Under the pieces are notes generated by a model, which saw only the letters and a list, made by a program, of their open reading frames with translations, was not told the origin of the DNA and did no database searches. A DNA stretch of 64,000 nt, taken from assembly GCF_014203395.1 (NCBI RefSeq), contig NZ_JACHIW010000001.1:5439501-5503500 (forward strand), read 5' to 3'. Both the position numbers and the translations under genes were made by a program. This DNA is from Saccharopolyspora phatthalungensis. Lineage in GTDB: Bacteria; Actinomycetota; Actinomycetes; Mycobacteriales; Pseudonocardiaceae. Positions within the stretch are counted from its first letter, which is position 1, and each line of letters opens with the position of its first letter. Shown here piece after piece: positions 55,612 through 63,833 of the stretch.

Positions 55612-57288
55612 GTGATGCAAACGGCACGCACATTGCTCGAACTGAAGATCAAAGAGCGGCGGCAAACGCTACAGGAGTTCGTGGAGTACGCCGAGGTATT
55701 CGCTCGCGAACACAACGAGCCCGGAACGCTCAGCGTCCGGCACCTACAGCGGTTGACCACCAGGCGGGGGCCGAACGGGAAGCCGCTTGGCCAAGTGCGC
55801 CCGGCAACCGCGCGGCTGCTCGAACGCATCTTCGGCCTCAGCATTGATGAGCTGCTTGTCCCTCCGGGGCGGCCGACGCCGACGCAGGACGTGGAGGTGG
55901 CCGCCGAACGTCATGCGGGAGGCGCTTCTGTGCCGCCGTGGACCTTTGGCCAGGCCGAGACCCATTGTCTGGGCCGCCGGGAAACGCATACTCCAGCTGT
56001 GCAAACGCCAGAAACACGCGTCGACATGGCCCAGTCGTTCGCGTGGCTGGACGACTGGGCTGGATGGGGTCCTGAGACGGCTCGGCGGAAGGTGATGTCC
56101 CAGCTCGGGACGCTGAGCACGGATGACCTGCTCGTCCGGCATACGCGGCGTGGCAAGGTTCGTCGAAGCCAGATCGGGAATGCATTGGGGGAGTACTACG
56201 CGGATAGCGTGCAGGGCTACGCCCCCTATCGCGTGCGTTGTGGACGTCGAGAGACTCAGACGAGTGTTCTTACGCGGCCGAGTTGGTTGGATCTCGCGTG
56301 TCCGCTCTGGCAGGGCAATGATCGCCTGACGTTGCGTGCCGAACCGGGCAGTCGTCTTGCGGCGGACGACACCGGTGTGAGTCATGCAGTGCATCGGCTC
56401 GCCGAAGCCGCCGCGCTTGGTGTACGGGTCGCGAACGTTCCCCTCTATCGGCTCCTGAGCGTCGACGTTAGGGAAGGGGCGATTTCGGGTTCGGTCGCCG
56501 TCGCGCCGTTTGTCGAGTATGCCGTAACTATGGATCTGCTCGAAAAAGAACTCATCGACGCTATTTGTGACGCCTCCACAGATCCGCTCGGCAACCTGCC
56601 GCTACGTGATCGGTATCTGCCGGACATTTCATCAGTCCTCGACCTGTCTGGTCGATTGTGTGCGGGTGGTGTGCTCGCGTTGTGTGCTATTGCGCGCCCT
56701 GCCGATCCATACCGTGGTGAGCGGGACTATGCGCTTCTGATTCAGCAGCGCTCCGGTCATGTTCTCAACGCTGTACGTAGGCTGGCGGTGATTCCGAAAG
56801 GTTTCCATCAGCCGATGACGGATATTCATGCCGATGCGCAGTTGGGGACCACGTTGCTGCGTGAAATGGAAGAGGAGTTGTTCGGGCGGAGTGAGGTAGA
56901 CAGCACGGTCGGTGCGCCTCGTGTGGCTGTTCCGCTGCACCCTGGTCGCTTGTCCGAGCCCATGAAATGGCTCATGGAAGATTCTGGCCGCGTGCGGATG
57001 GAGTGCACTGGGTTCGGGCTGAACCTGGTCAGTGGAAACTTTGAGTTCGCCTGTCTCGTCGTCATAGATGACGATGAGTTCTGGACGCGCTATGGCGGCC
57101 AGGTCGAAGCGAACTGGGAGTCGTCCGGACTGCGACTGTACTCCAGTTTGGACGATCATCTGGTGGCTGAGTTGACAGCCGATGAGTCCTGGAGCGATGA
57201 GGGTCTTTTTGCGCTGTCGCAAGGGATTCGGCGTCTGAGCGAAGTTGGTGGCGACCGCGTGAACTTGCCCGCTGTGGAGTGGAGCTAG
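55612..57288 (+). CDS. HTH protein with Nudix-like domain (paralogue A)
   Basis: A 558-aa protein. An N-terminal XRE-like segment (LQEFVEYAEVFAREHNEPGT, VRPATARLLERIFGLSIDEL) is followed by an unassigned ~200 residues with DWAGWGPETARRKVMSQLGT. The C-terminal ~250 residues include RSGHVLNAVRRLAVIPKGFH and a Nudix-like REMEEELFG. Further blocks are MECTGFGLNLVSGNFEFACL and FWTRYGGQVEANWESSGLRL. GTG 55612 and ATG 55615 are adjacent starts. It is paralogous along its whole body to the convergent gene at 57639-59228. Overlaps the cupin gene's stop by four bases. Confidence 0.75.
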   Translation: MMQTARTLLELKIKERRQTLQEFVEYAEVFAREHNEPGTLSVRHLQRLTTRRGPNGKPLGQVRPATARLLERIFGLSIDELLVPPGRPTPTQDVEVAAERHAGGASVPPWTFGQAETHCLGRRETHTPAVQTPETRVDMAQSFAWLDDWAGWGPETARRKVMSQLGTLSTDDLLVRHTRRGKVRRSQIGNALGEYYADSVQGYAPYRVRCGRRETQTSVLTRPSWLDLACPLWQGNDRLTLRAEPGSRLAADDTGVSHAVHRLAEAAALGVRVANVPLYRLLSVDVREGAISGSVAVAPFVEYAVTMDLLEKELIDAICDASTDPLGNLPLRDRYLPDISSVLDLSGRLCAGGVLALCAIARPADPYRGERDYALLIQQRSGHVLNAVRRLAVIPKGFHQPMTDIHADAQLGTTLLREMEEELFGRSEVDSTVGAPRVAVPLHPGRLSEPMKWLMEDSGRVRMECTGFGLNLVSGNFEFACLVVIDDDEFWTRYGGQVEANWESSGLRLYSSLDDHLVAELTADESWSDEGLFALSQGIRRLSEVGGDRVNLPAVEWS

Positions 57289-57638
57289 TTGGACGCCGAC
57301 GGCCAGCGGACGGTGACAACCACGGAATCGGCGAGAGCTTCCCAGGAGTGGTCGATTCCTGGTCCCCAGACCGCGTAGTCGCCCTGCTTGGCCAAATCGA
57401 CCGTGCCTTCGGTGAGATGTAGGCGGAAGTGTCCTTGTACTAGCAGAAGCATGGTGGTTCGCCGGTCGTCAGTCGTCCACTCGGGTCGCTTTTCGCCAGC
57501 CGGGTGGACGCCCCATTTCACTTCGAGGTCTTTCGTTGAGCGGACGCCTTCGGATGGGTTGATGAAGTGGCCGAGCACCCAGCCGCGGGTTTCGCTGCCG
57601 TCTTCGGCTGCGTTTCCGTGGTGCCAATTGCGGCTCAC
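57285..57638 (-). CDS. Cupin-like protein between the HTH-Nudix paralogues
   Basis: A 117-aa cupin-type beta-barrel: HPAGEKRPEWTTDDRRTTML, LVQGHFRLHLTEGTVDLAKQ and GDYAVWGPGIDHSWEALADS give the two cupin strands-and-turn motifs. Its GTG start directly follows the TAG stop of the 57639 gene, so they are one transcript. Relatives in streptomycetes are often mislabelled signal peptidase I. A small-molecule ligand sensor is plausible. Confidence 0.75.
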   Translation of the reverse strand: MSRNWHHGNAAEDGSETRGWVLGHFINPSEGVRSTKDLEVKWGVHPAGEKRPEWTTDDRRTTMLLLVQGHFRLHLTEGTVDLAKQGDYAVWGPGIDHSWEALADSVVVTVRWPSASN

Positions 57639-59228
57639 CTAACGTACCTCCCATTCGATCGATGGCAAGCTCACTCGCTCACCACCGATTTGGCCAAGCC
57701 TGCGAAGGCCCTGTAGCAGTGCGAACAGTCCTTCGTTGCTCCACGCTACATCACGGACCAACTCGCCGATCAAGTCCCCGTCCAGGCTGGAGTATTGGCG
57801 GAGTCCTGCCGATTCCCAGTTGGCTTCGACTTGGCCGCCGTAGCGTGACCAAAATTCTTCGTCGTCGATGACGATCAGGCTAGCGAATTCAAAGTTTCCG
57901 CTGAGTAGGTTTAGCCCGAATCCGGTACATTCCATGCGCAACCGAGTCGGGTTTTCAAAAAGCCACCGCATCGGCTCGGAAAGTCGACTCGGGTGCATAG
58001 GATCAGCAGACCGTTGATCGCCGAAGGTGTTGTCGATGTCGTCGCGCCCGAACAGCTCTTCTTCCATCTCGCGCCGCAGCGTCGCGCCGACCTGTGCGTC
58101 CGCGCGCAGATCGGTCATCGGCTGGTGGAATCCTTTCGGGATCACCGCCAGTCGACGCGCCGCGTTGAGGACATGGCCCGAGCGTTCCTGCACCAGGAGA
58201 ACGTAGTCCGCTTCGCCTCGGAACGGACTAGCAGGCCGGGCGACCGCGCATAACGCGAGTGGGCCGCCCGCGCACAGTCGCCCGAAGACATCGATCACGG
58301 ACGCGATGTCCGGCAAGTACCTGTCGCGTAGCGGCAACGACTCGTGTGCCGATTGGGGGTCGGCTGCGATCGCGTCGATCAGCTCGCCTTCGAGTAGATC
58401 CATAGTGACGGCATACTCGACGAAACGCGTGACGCCGACCGATCCGCGAATCGAGCCAGGAGAGACGTCCACGGCGCGCAGCCGGTACAGCGGCATGTCT
58501 ACGAGCCTGGTCCGCATGGCCAGCGTTTCCGCTAACCGCTGGGCTGCGCGTCCGGCTGCTTCGTCGTCCAACGGCATGTCGGCGTCTTCTGCCGCGCTGG
58601 TGACGGTGAGTCGGTCGTGGGACGCGATCAGCGGGCATTCCAAGTCCAGCCAGTCAGCGCTGGTCAGAATGCTTGTTTCGGCCTTGGTGTCGGTGCCGTA
58701 CCTGGCGCTGTACCTGCCGTGGCTTCCTGTCCTCTCGCCGTAGTACGTTCCGAGAACTTGTGCGACGGTGCGTTGATCCACGCGCCCTCGACGGCTCGCC
58801 CTACCCTGTAGCTCGCTCACGTCCAGCCGAGCTAGCCGTGAAGCAACTTCCCGCCGACTGGTACCCGGCTCCCAGCATGCATGCTGGTCTAGCCACTCCA
58901 GCGCCGCGCCGATGTTGGGATCGGCGCTCAGCCGTAGCTCGGCATCGGCCGCCGCCTGGTCGTTGATCGGCGGATCGGCAGGGACAGTATCGGCCGCGTC
59001 GTTGAGAAGCTGGGCGAACCGTGCTTTGACCGACGACGACGCCTGTTCGAACGCCGTGTCAAGCAGCTGTTGCATCTCGGATTTCGGTACCAAAGTGGGT
59101 TTCTGGTGCCACCCGCTGACTGTTCGCACGGCAATTCCCAAGTGCTCCGCGAACGCCTCGTTGCTCATTCGCAGCGCCGCTTGTAGCGCGCACGCGGTGC
59201 GGCCCGTCCAGCCGGTCACCAAATCCAT
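57639..59228 (-). CDS. HTH protein with Nudix-like domain (paralogue B)
   Basis: A 529-aa protein. A clear XRE HTH is at the N-terminus: MSNEAFAEHLGIAVRTVSGW. The body matches paralogue A block by block: YAVTMDLLEGELIDAI, PLRDRYLPDIASVIDVFGRL, RSGHVLNAARRLAVIPKGFH, RREMEEELFGRDD, MECTGFGLNLLSGNFEFASL and EFWSRYGGQVEANWESAGLR. ATG 59228 with GGAGG upstream is preferred to the longer frame from 59372. It lies upstream of the cupin gene. Confidence 0.75.
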   Translation of the reverse strand: MDLVTGWTGRTACALQAALRMSNEAFAEHLGIAVRTVSGWHQKPTLVPKSEMQQLLDTAFEQASSSVKARFAQLLNDAADTVPADPPINDQAAADAELRLSADPNIGAALEWLDQHACWEPGTSRREVASRLARLDVSELQGRASRRGRVDQRTVAQVLGTYYGERTGSHGRYSARYGTDTKAETSILTSADWLDLECPLIASHDRLTVTSAAEDADMPLDDEAAGRAAQRLAETLAMRTRLVDMPLYRLRAVDVSPGSIRGSVGVTRFVEYAVTMDLLEGELIDAIAADPQSAHESLPLRDRYLPDIASVIDVFGRLCAGGPLALCAVARPASPFRGEADYVLLVQERSGHVLNAARRLAVIPKGFHQPMTDLRADAQVGATLRREMEEELFGRDDIDNTFGDQRSADPMHPSRLSEPMRWLFENPTRLRMECTGFGLNLLSGNFEFASLIVIDDEEFWSRYGGQVEANWESAGLRQYSSLDGDLIGELVRDVAWSNEGLFALLQGLRRLGQIGGERVSLPSIEWEVR

Positions 59229-59378
59229 CGCGGCGCGCCTCCGGTAGCTGCTTTGTGCACTGGTTCTGCACTGCTCATGCGCTGGATGTGCATCGGTGAT
59301 GCATGGGTTCCCCGCCGGATTCGCACTGGAATTGAAGGCATGGAAAACGTCGGATCCAGCAAGCGAAACCACCCGGCT

Positions 59379-59762
59379 CTAGCGGTTCTTGCGGACATGC
59401 TCGATCACCGTCGAGAGATCACTTTTCAGGTCGTCAAGCCGCTCGGTGATCTCGACCATGCGCTGTTCGAGAGTGTCCAAACGGGACCAGACTGTGTCCG
59501 GGCCGGCCGTAACCGGTTCGTTGGGCTCAGGCGGTTTTCGGCCGTGCAGCACGGCATTCAGGTGCTGAGGATGCCAGCCGAGCGTCACGGACAGAGACTC
59601 CAGAGTCCGGGAGCTTCGGCGGCGTTCAACAACGTGGTGTTGGATCTCGCGGACGATCGCCTGCGAGACGTGCGAACGCTCTGCGAGCTCGCGTTGTCGC
59701 CAGCCGAGCTCGTTCACGCGCTCGTTAATGGCTCTGGCGACTGCCGCCCAATCTTCCGACAC
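59379..59762 (-). CDS. XRE-family regulator with C-terminal coiled coil
   Basis: A 127-aa repressor-like protein. HTH: WRQRELAERSHVSQAIVREI; helices then continue to LGWHPQHLNAVLHG. The tail VWSRLDTLEQRMVEITERLD-DLKSDLSTVIEHV is a heptad-type coiled coil for dimerisation. It is divergent from the xis-tra operon and likely represses it through the palindromes at 59858-59902. Confidence 0.85.
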   Translation of the reverse strand: MSEDWAAVARAINERVNELGWRQRELAERSHVSQAIVREIQHHVVERRRSSRTLESLSVTLGWHPQHLNAVLHGRKPPEPNEPVTAGPDTVWSRLDTLEQRMVEITERLDDLKSDLSTVIEHVRKNR

Positions 59763-59857
59763 CTATTCCTCCGCGCTCCGCCTCAGCGCAGAGGTTAACT
59801 GTTCCGTTCCGCATTCCGTGACATGGCCGCGCACTAACCGCGCGACGGGGACTTTTT

Positions 59858-59902
59858 GCGCACTTTGTGCGCTGAAATCATCAGAATAATGCTGAAATCA
59901 GC
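59858..59902. promoter_or_regulatory. Palindromic operators before the transfer operon
   Basis: GCGCAC-TTT-GTGCGC (59858-59872) is a perfect inverted repeat. GCTGAAATCA follows at 59871-59880 and again at 59891-59900, the second as the perfect inverted repeat GCTGA-AA-TCAGC (59891-59902). The two copies are 20 bp apart, about two helical turns. The site lies between the XRE gene and xis. Confidence 0.6.
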
Positions 59903-59929
59903 TTTCTTTTTTATCGAAGGACTTCTTCA

Positions 59930-60142
59930 ATGGGTACCGATGTGTCCAACGCCGGACGACCGGCGTACTTCACCGTTCGAAAAGCGGCCTGGATTCTCAA
60001 CGTCGAGCCGTCGGCGATCTCTCGTGCGATCCGGCTCGGCACGGTGCGCACCACGCAACGGAACGGCCGCCGCGTGATCCCGGCCAGCGAGTTGGCTCGG
60101 CTGCTTGGCCAGCCTGTCGAGCAGGACGGGGGTCGGAAGTGA
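59930..60142 (+). CDS. xis: Excisionase-like MerR/HTH DNA-binding protein
   Basis: A 70-aa winged-HTH protein of the Xis type: YFTVRKAAWILNVEPSAISR then IRLGTVRTTQRNGRRVIPAS and ELARLLGQ. It is first in the rightward operon and overlaps the WhiB start. It probably steers excision by one of the two recombinases. Confidence 0.85.
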   Translation: MGTDVSNAGRPAYFTVRKAAWILNVEPSAISRAIRLGTVRTTQRNGRRVIPASELARLLGQPVEQDGGRK

Positions 60143-60489
60143 TGGCCTCGTACAGCGACCTCCGCTTGATCGGCATCGCTTGGCGGCTGGATCGCGTGCG
60201 TTGGGTGCCGAGCGCGGTACTCGCCGACGCAGTGCTCCGCAACGGCATCTGCATGGCAGGGATCCCGGAGGATGAACCTGCCTGGGCTGACGAACCGATG
60301 ACTGATCGTGAGTTGGCAGCCCGGATGTGCGCGGGCTGTCCGGTCCAGGATGAATGCCTCGAACTGGACCTTCGCGTCGCTGGGGAAAGCACTGTCGGCG
60401 TCTGGGGCGCTCTCTCCGAGGACGATCGGCGCGCGCTGTACCCGCACTGGCTTCAGCGCGGGGAGCGTGCCGAAGGGGGTGGCGCGTGA
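60142..60489 (+). CDS. WhiB-family iron-sulfur regulator
   Basis: A 115-aa WhiB-like protein. The four cluster cysteines are in NGICMAG and RMCAGCPVQDEC (C-x2-C-x5-C), followed by the turn GVWGALSEDDRRAL. The starts GTG 60139/ATG 60142 overlap the xis stop. It may sense redox state or interact with sigma factor to control element genes. The N-terminal 35 residues are an unusual extension. Confidence 0.9.
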   Translation: MASYSDLRLIGIAWRLDRVRWVPSAVLADAVLRNGICMAGIPEDEPAWADEPMTDRELAARMCAGCPVQDECLELDLRVAGESTVGVWGALSEDDRRALYPHWLQRGERAEGGGA

Positions 60490-60821
60490 TGATGCTGCAA
60501 CTGACCCCCATCGAGATCCTGGCCGCGCTCGGTGGCCTGATTGGCTTGGTCATGGTGTGGCGGGCGAGTGCGCGTGCCACGCGGCGAGCTACTGAAGCTG
60601 CTCGGGCGAGCGTCCGGCTGGTGTCGCTGGCTGGCCGGGTCGTGGTCACGGCCGCTGCGATCGTCGGAGTTCAGTGGATCGTGATCACGCATCCCGGAAA
60701 CACAACGCTGCTGCTCGCCGTGCTCGGCGTACCTGCGTTGTTCGCTTCGTACACGCTGACCAAGGCACTGACCGTGACCACAATGGACGTTCCTCAGCAG
60801 CGGAAAGGGCGGCGTCGATGA
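60489..60821 (+). CDS. Small two-helix membrane protein
   Basis: A 110-aa protein with hydrophobic segments IEILAALGGLIGLVMVW, VVVTAAAIVGVQWIVI and TLLLAVLGVPALFASYTL, and a basic tail. The start overlaps the WhiB stop and the end overlaps the next gene (ATGA). Equivalent small membrane proteins (Spd-like) assist plasmid spread in streptomycetes; here this is inference from position. Confidence 0.75.
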   Translation: MMLQLTPIEILAALGGLIGLVMVWRASARATRRATEAARASVRLVSLAGRVVVTAAAIVGVQWIVITHPGNTTLLLAVLGVPALFASYTLTKALTVTTMDVPQQRKGRRR

Positions 60822-61525
60822 ACGCGTCGCCGACGGTCAACGGTGGGCGGCAGCTGCCGCCCACCCTCGCCGAGGCCGAAGCGGTCGAGCAGGTATGCAA
60901 GCAGGTGGATCGGTTGTGCTGGACCGGGATTTTACTCGGGCTGGCGTTCACGATGACCAACGTGCAGAGCTTCGCCGCGAACGGTGCGGCTGCGTGGTGG
61001 CTGCCGTGGCTGGCGGCGTGGCTGCTGGACCCGATGGTGTCGCTGGTGCTGCTGGCGATCCTGCGGGCCGAGCAGGTCACCGCCCGGTACGGCGTCCGGA
61101 CCGGCGGATGGGTGCGCGGGGCGAAGTGGTTCACGCTCGCGGCCACGTACGTGATGAACACCTGGGCGGCGTACGCGGCCGGAACGGCGGACACGGTGGT
61201 GCTGCATTCCGTCCCGCCGCTGGTTGTATTCGTCGCCGCCGAGGCCGTGACCGATCTCCGGGACAAGCTCAGCGAAGCTGTCCGGACAGCGTTCACGAAC
61301 GCGGAAGCCCGTCCGGACACCGAGCGGGCAATCGAGTCCGCTGCCGACCGGTCGCCGGACACCAAGCGGCGGACATCTTTCGATGAGTACCTGGGCCGTG
61401 CGCGGGAGGCGTGGAGTCCGGACGTGGCCGTGACTCCGGCTTGGATTCGGGAGGTCACCAGTTGCTCGCGCGGCTTGTCGTCTCGGCTGGCTGCTGCGCT
61501 GTCTGCGGAGGTGACGCAGCCATGA
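60818..61525 (+). CDS. DUF2637/SpdB-like membrane protein
   Basis: A 235-aa protein with four hydrophobic segments: CWTGILLGLAFTMTNVQSFA, WWLPWLAAWLLDPMVSLVLL, GAKWFTLAATYVMNTWAAYA and VLHSVPPLVVFVAAEAVTDL. A charged cytoplasmic tail follows. This is the layout of DUF2637 proteins encoded beside tra genes on actinomycete plasmids and AICEs. ATGA overlaps on both sides show tight coupling with the membrane protein and the FtsK/Tra gene. Confidence 0.8.
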   Translation: MNASPTVNGGRQLPPTLAEAEAVEQVCKQVDRLCWTGILLGLAFTMTNVQSFAANGAAAWWLPWLAAWLLDPMVSLVLLAILRAEQVTARYGVRTGGWVRGAKWFTLAATYVMNTWAAYAAGTADTVVLHSVPPLVVFVAAEAVTDLRDKLSEAVRTAFTNAEARPDTERAIESAADRSPDTKRRTSFDEYLGRAREAWSPDVAVTPAWIREVTSCSRGLSSRLAAALSAEVTQP

Positions 61526-63672
61526 GCGGTGAGACGCTTCACGCTCCCGCGCAATCACAGGAGGCCGAGCGGCACATCTTCGACGCCGAACTGATCGACG
61601 GTGAGCTGCCGTCTGAGCCACAGCCGAATCGTCGGCGCAGGTTCATGAACTGGTGGCAGCGTTCACCGCGCGTGCCAGCCGCGTTGAAGTCATGGCAGGC
61701 TGCGAAACACGCGGCCGTGGATGTCTTGGCGTTCATTGTGCGGTCGCCGTGGAGGTTCGTCAGTGCGGTCGGTCGGGGCATAGCGGCGGTCGTCCGGGGC
61801 TGGCGTCGGTGGGTGCGCGTGCATGACTACCGGGACGCTGCCGAGCAGTCCGAGAAGCTTGCGGACAAGTTCACCGAGATCCGCGCGTTGACGCTCTTCC
61901 GCTGGCGTGTGACCGGCCTTGTGGCGCTGTCCGCTGCCGCAGCGGTCACCGTCGCCTATGTGGTCTACGGCGGACCGGCGCTCTGGATCGCGGCCGGCAT
62001 TGCCTCGGCGACCTTGGCCGTGTTTGGCCGCCGCAAGGACGGCGCACCTGGACGTAAACCGGTCCTTGCCGGTCCGCGGACACTGACCTGGACGATGGAC
62101 CCGCAAGTGCTGGTCGACGCGTTCCGGGACGCGAAGCTGATCGGCAAGGACGAATCGCTACGGCTCGTGGAGCGTGCCGCGCATGATGGCGCGGGCTGGG
62201 CCGTCACCGTCGATCTACCCGCAACCCGCAAGGCTGCTGACGTCATCAAGCACCGTGAGGCGCTTGCGTCGGCGTTGGCGGTCGATGAATTGCAGCTCAT
62301 CGTCGAAAGGGTGCGCGGACGGAGCGGCCACGCGGGCCGGGTCTTCCTGTGGGTTGCCGATGAGGACCCGTATTCCGGTGCGCCGTTGCGGTTCCCGTTG
62401 CAGGATGTGGAGTTCTGGGACGCCTGGCGGTCGATTCCGTTCGGCCGCGACGCGCGCAACCGCCGGATTGACCTGCAACTGGTGTGGACGTCGCTGGTGG
62501 TCGGTGCGATCCCCCGGCAGGGCAAGACGTGCGCCACCCGACTACCGGCGGCCGGACTGATCCTCGATCCGTACACGCAGCTGTATGTCTTCGACGGTAA
62601 GGGAGGGAAAGACTGGCAGGCCGCCGAAGCCGTGGCGCACCGGTACGTCTGCGGTGACGAGCAGGAACACACCGAAGCTGTCCGGGACTACCTGGTCGAG
62701 CTGGTAGCCGAGGTACAAGCGCGGTTCGCTCGGATGTCCACCCTGGACGATGAGATCTGCCCCGAGTCGAAGATCACACCAGCGATCTCTCGTGACCGTG
62801 ACCTCGGCATGCCGATCACAGCCGTGATCATCGATGAGGTTCAGGTGTACCTGGAAAACCCGACGCGGCAGGAGATCGAGGGGAAGAAAATTACGCTCGG
62901 CGCGTACATCGCGGACCTACTGACCTACCTCGCCCGAAAGGGGCCAGCCGTCGGCATCGTGGTCATCCTCGCCACGCAGCGGCCGGACTCGAACACGATC
63001 CCATCACGGCTGCGGGCCGTGCTTGGGTCACGCTTTGCGCTACGAGTGATGGACTGGCGGGACTCCAACATCGTGCTCGGCGAGCAGATGAACACGCGCG
63101 GCTTCGACGCATCCACGCTGCTGCCCAGCCACAAGGGAGTTGGCATCCTGCGCCCGGACGGTGACACCGACGCAGGGGCCGACACGGTTGCGGTGGCGGT
63201 GCGCACGTTCTACATGGACAACGCTGAATGGCGGTCAATCTGCGAACGGGGACGCACGCTTCGGGAGGCAGCCAGGACGTTGACCGGTCACGCGGCCGGA
63301 GACGACAGTCCGCGCGCGATCGACCAGGCCGCCGTCGTGAAGGCACTCGGCAGCGGCACCCGCGCCGACGACACCTCGCCGGTCGAGTTGCCGGAACCGC
63401 TCGCGGCGGTTGTCGAATACCTCGGTGACGACCTGGACCAGCGCGAGTTTGTGCCGACCGCCGAGCTGACCAACGCGCTGGATGTCGAGCCGAGCGTGTT
63501 CGCGCGGCAGATGGGGCAGCTGGAGTGCAGACCGACCCGGCACCGCGTTCCGGACGAGGACGGCGAGGTCCGTCGGGTGCGCGGCTACTTCACCGCCGAC
63601 ATTCGGGCAGCGATCGACCGGGTATCTGATGAAATCAGCTCAGCTGATCAGTCGGAAGCTGACCAGCCATGA
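61522..63672 (+). CDS. FtsK/SpoIIIE-type conjugal transfer translocase (Tra)
   Basis: A 716-aa protein. N-terminal membrane helices lie around residues 125-175 (LVALSAAAAVTVAYVVYGG, ALWIAAGIASATLAVF). The motor domain has Walker A VVGAIPRQGKTCATR (about residues 325-340), LYVFDGKGGKDWQAAEAVAH, Walker B ITAVIIDEVQVYLENP and VVILATQRPDSNTIPSRLRA. The C-terminus has a winged-helix part (FVPTAELTNALDVEPSVFAR) that would bind clt DNA. It moves double-stranded DNA between mycelial cells in TraB-type systems. Confidence 0.9.
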   Translation: MSGETLHAPAQSQEAERHIFDAELIDGELPSEPQPNRRRRFMNWWQRSPRVPAALKSWQAAKHAAVDVLAFIVRSPWRFVSAVGRGIAAVVRGWRRWVRVHDYRDAAEQSEKLADKFTEIRALTLFRWRVTGLVALSAAAAVTVAYVVYGGPALWIAAGIASATLAVFGRRKDGAPGRKPVLAGPRTLTWTMDPQVLVDAFRDAKLIGKDESLRLVERAAHDGAGWAVTVDLPATRKAADVIKHREALASALAVDELQLIVERVRGRSGHAGRVFLWVADEDPYSGAPLRFPLQDVEFWDAWRSIPFGRDARNRRIDLQLVWTSLVVGAIPRQGKTCATRLPAAGLILDPYTQLYVFDGKGGKDWQAAEAVAHRYVCGDEQEHTEAVRDYLVELVAEVQARFARMSTLDDEICPESKITPAISRDRDLGMPITAVIIDEVQVYLENPTRQEIEGKKITLGAYIADLLTYLARKGPAVGIVVILATQRPDSNTIPSRLRAVLGSRFALRVMDWRDSNIVLGEQMNTRGFDASTLLPSHKGVGILRPDGDTDAGADTVAVAVRTFYMDNAEWRSICERGRTLREAARTLTGHAAGDDSPRAIDQAAVVKALGSGTRADDTSPVELPEPLAAVVEYLGDDLDQREFVPTAELTNALDVEPSVFARQMGQLECRPTRHRVPDEDGEVRRVRGYFTADIRAAIDRVSDEISSADQSEADQP

Positions 63673-63833
63673 CGGCCGATGACAGCGACGGGGACCGTGT
63701 CACAGTTCGTCTACCGGACGAATTACCTGTACTAACGAGAGAAGTGAGCCGCATACTGCTTGGCATACTGGTCGAGTTGACCGAGATCGAGGTCCCCGAC
63801 GAACCGCCAAGGAAGGAATCACATGACTGTTGA
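63669..63833 (+). CDS. Small hypothetical protein
   Basis: A 54-aa acidic protein: RVTVRLPDELPVLTREVSRI, LLGILVELTEIEVPDEPP. Its ATG overlaps the tra stop (ATGA) and its end overlaps the recombinase start, so it is part of the operon. The RVTVRLP beginning recalls small ribbon-type proteins, but no family is assigned. Confidence 0.65.
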   Translation: MTADDSDGDRVTVRLPDELPVLTREVSRILLGILVELTEIEVPDEPPRKESHDC

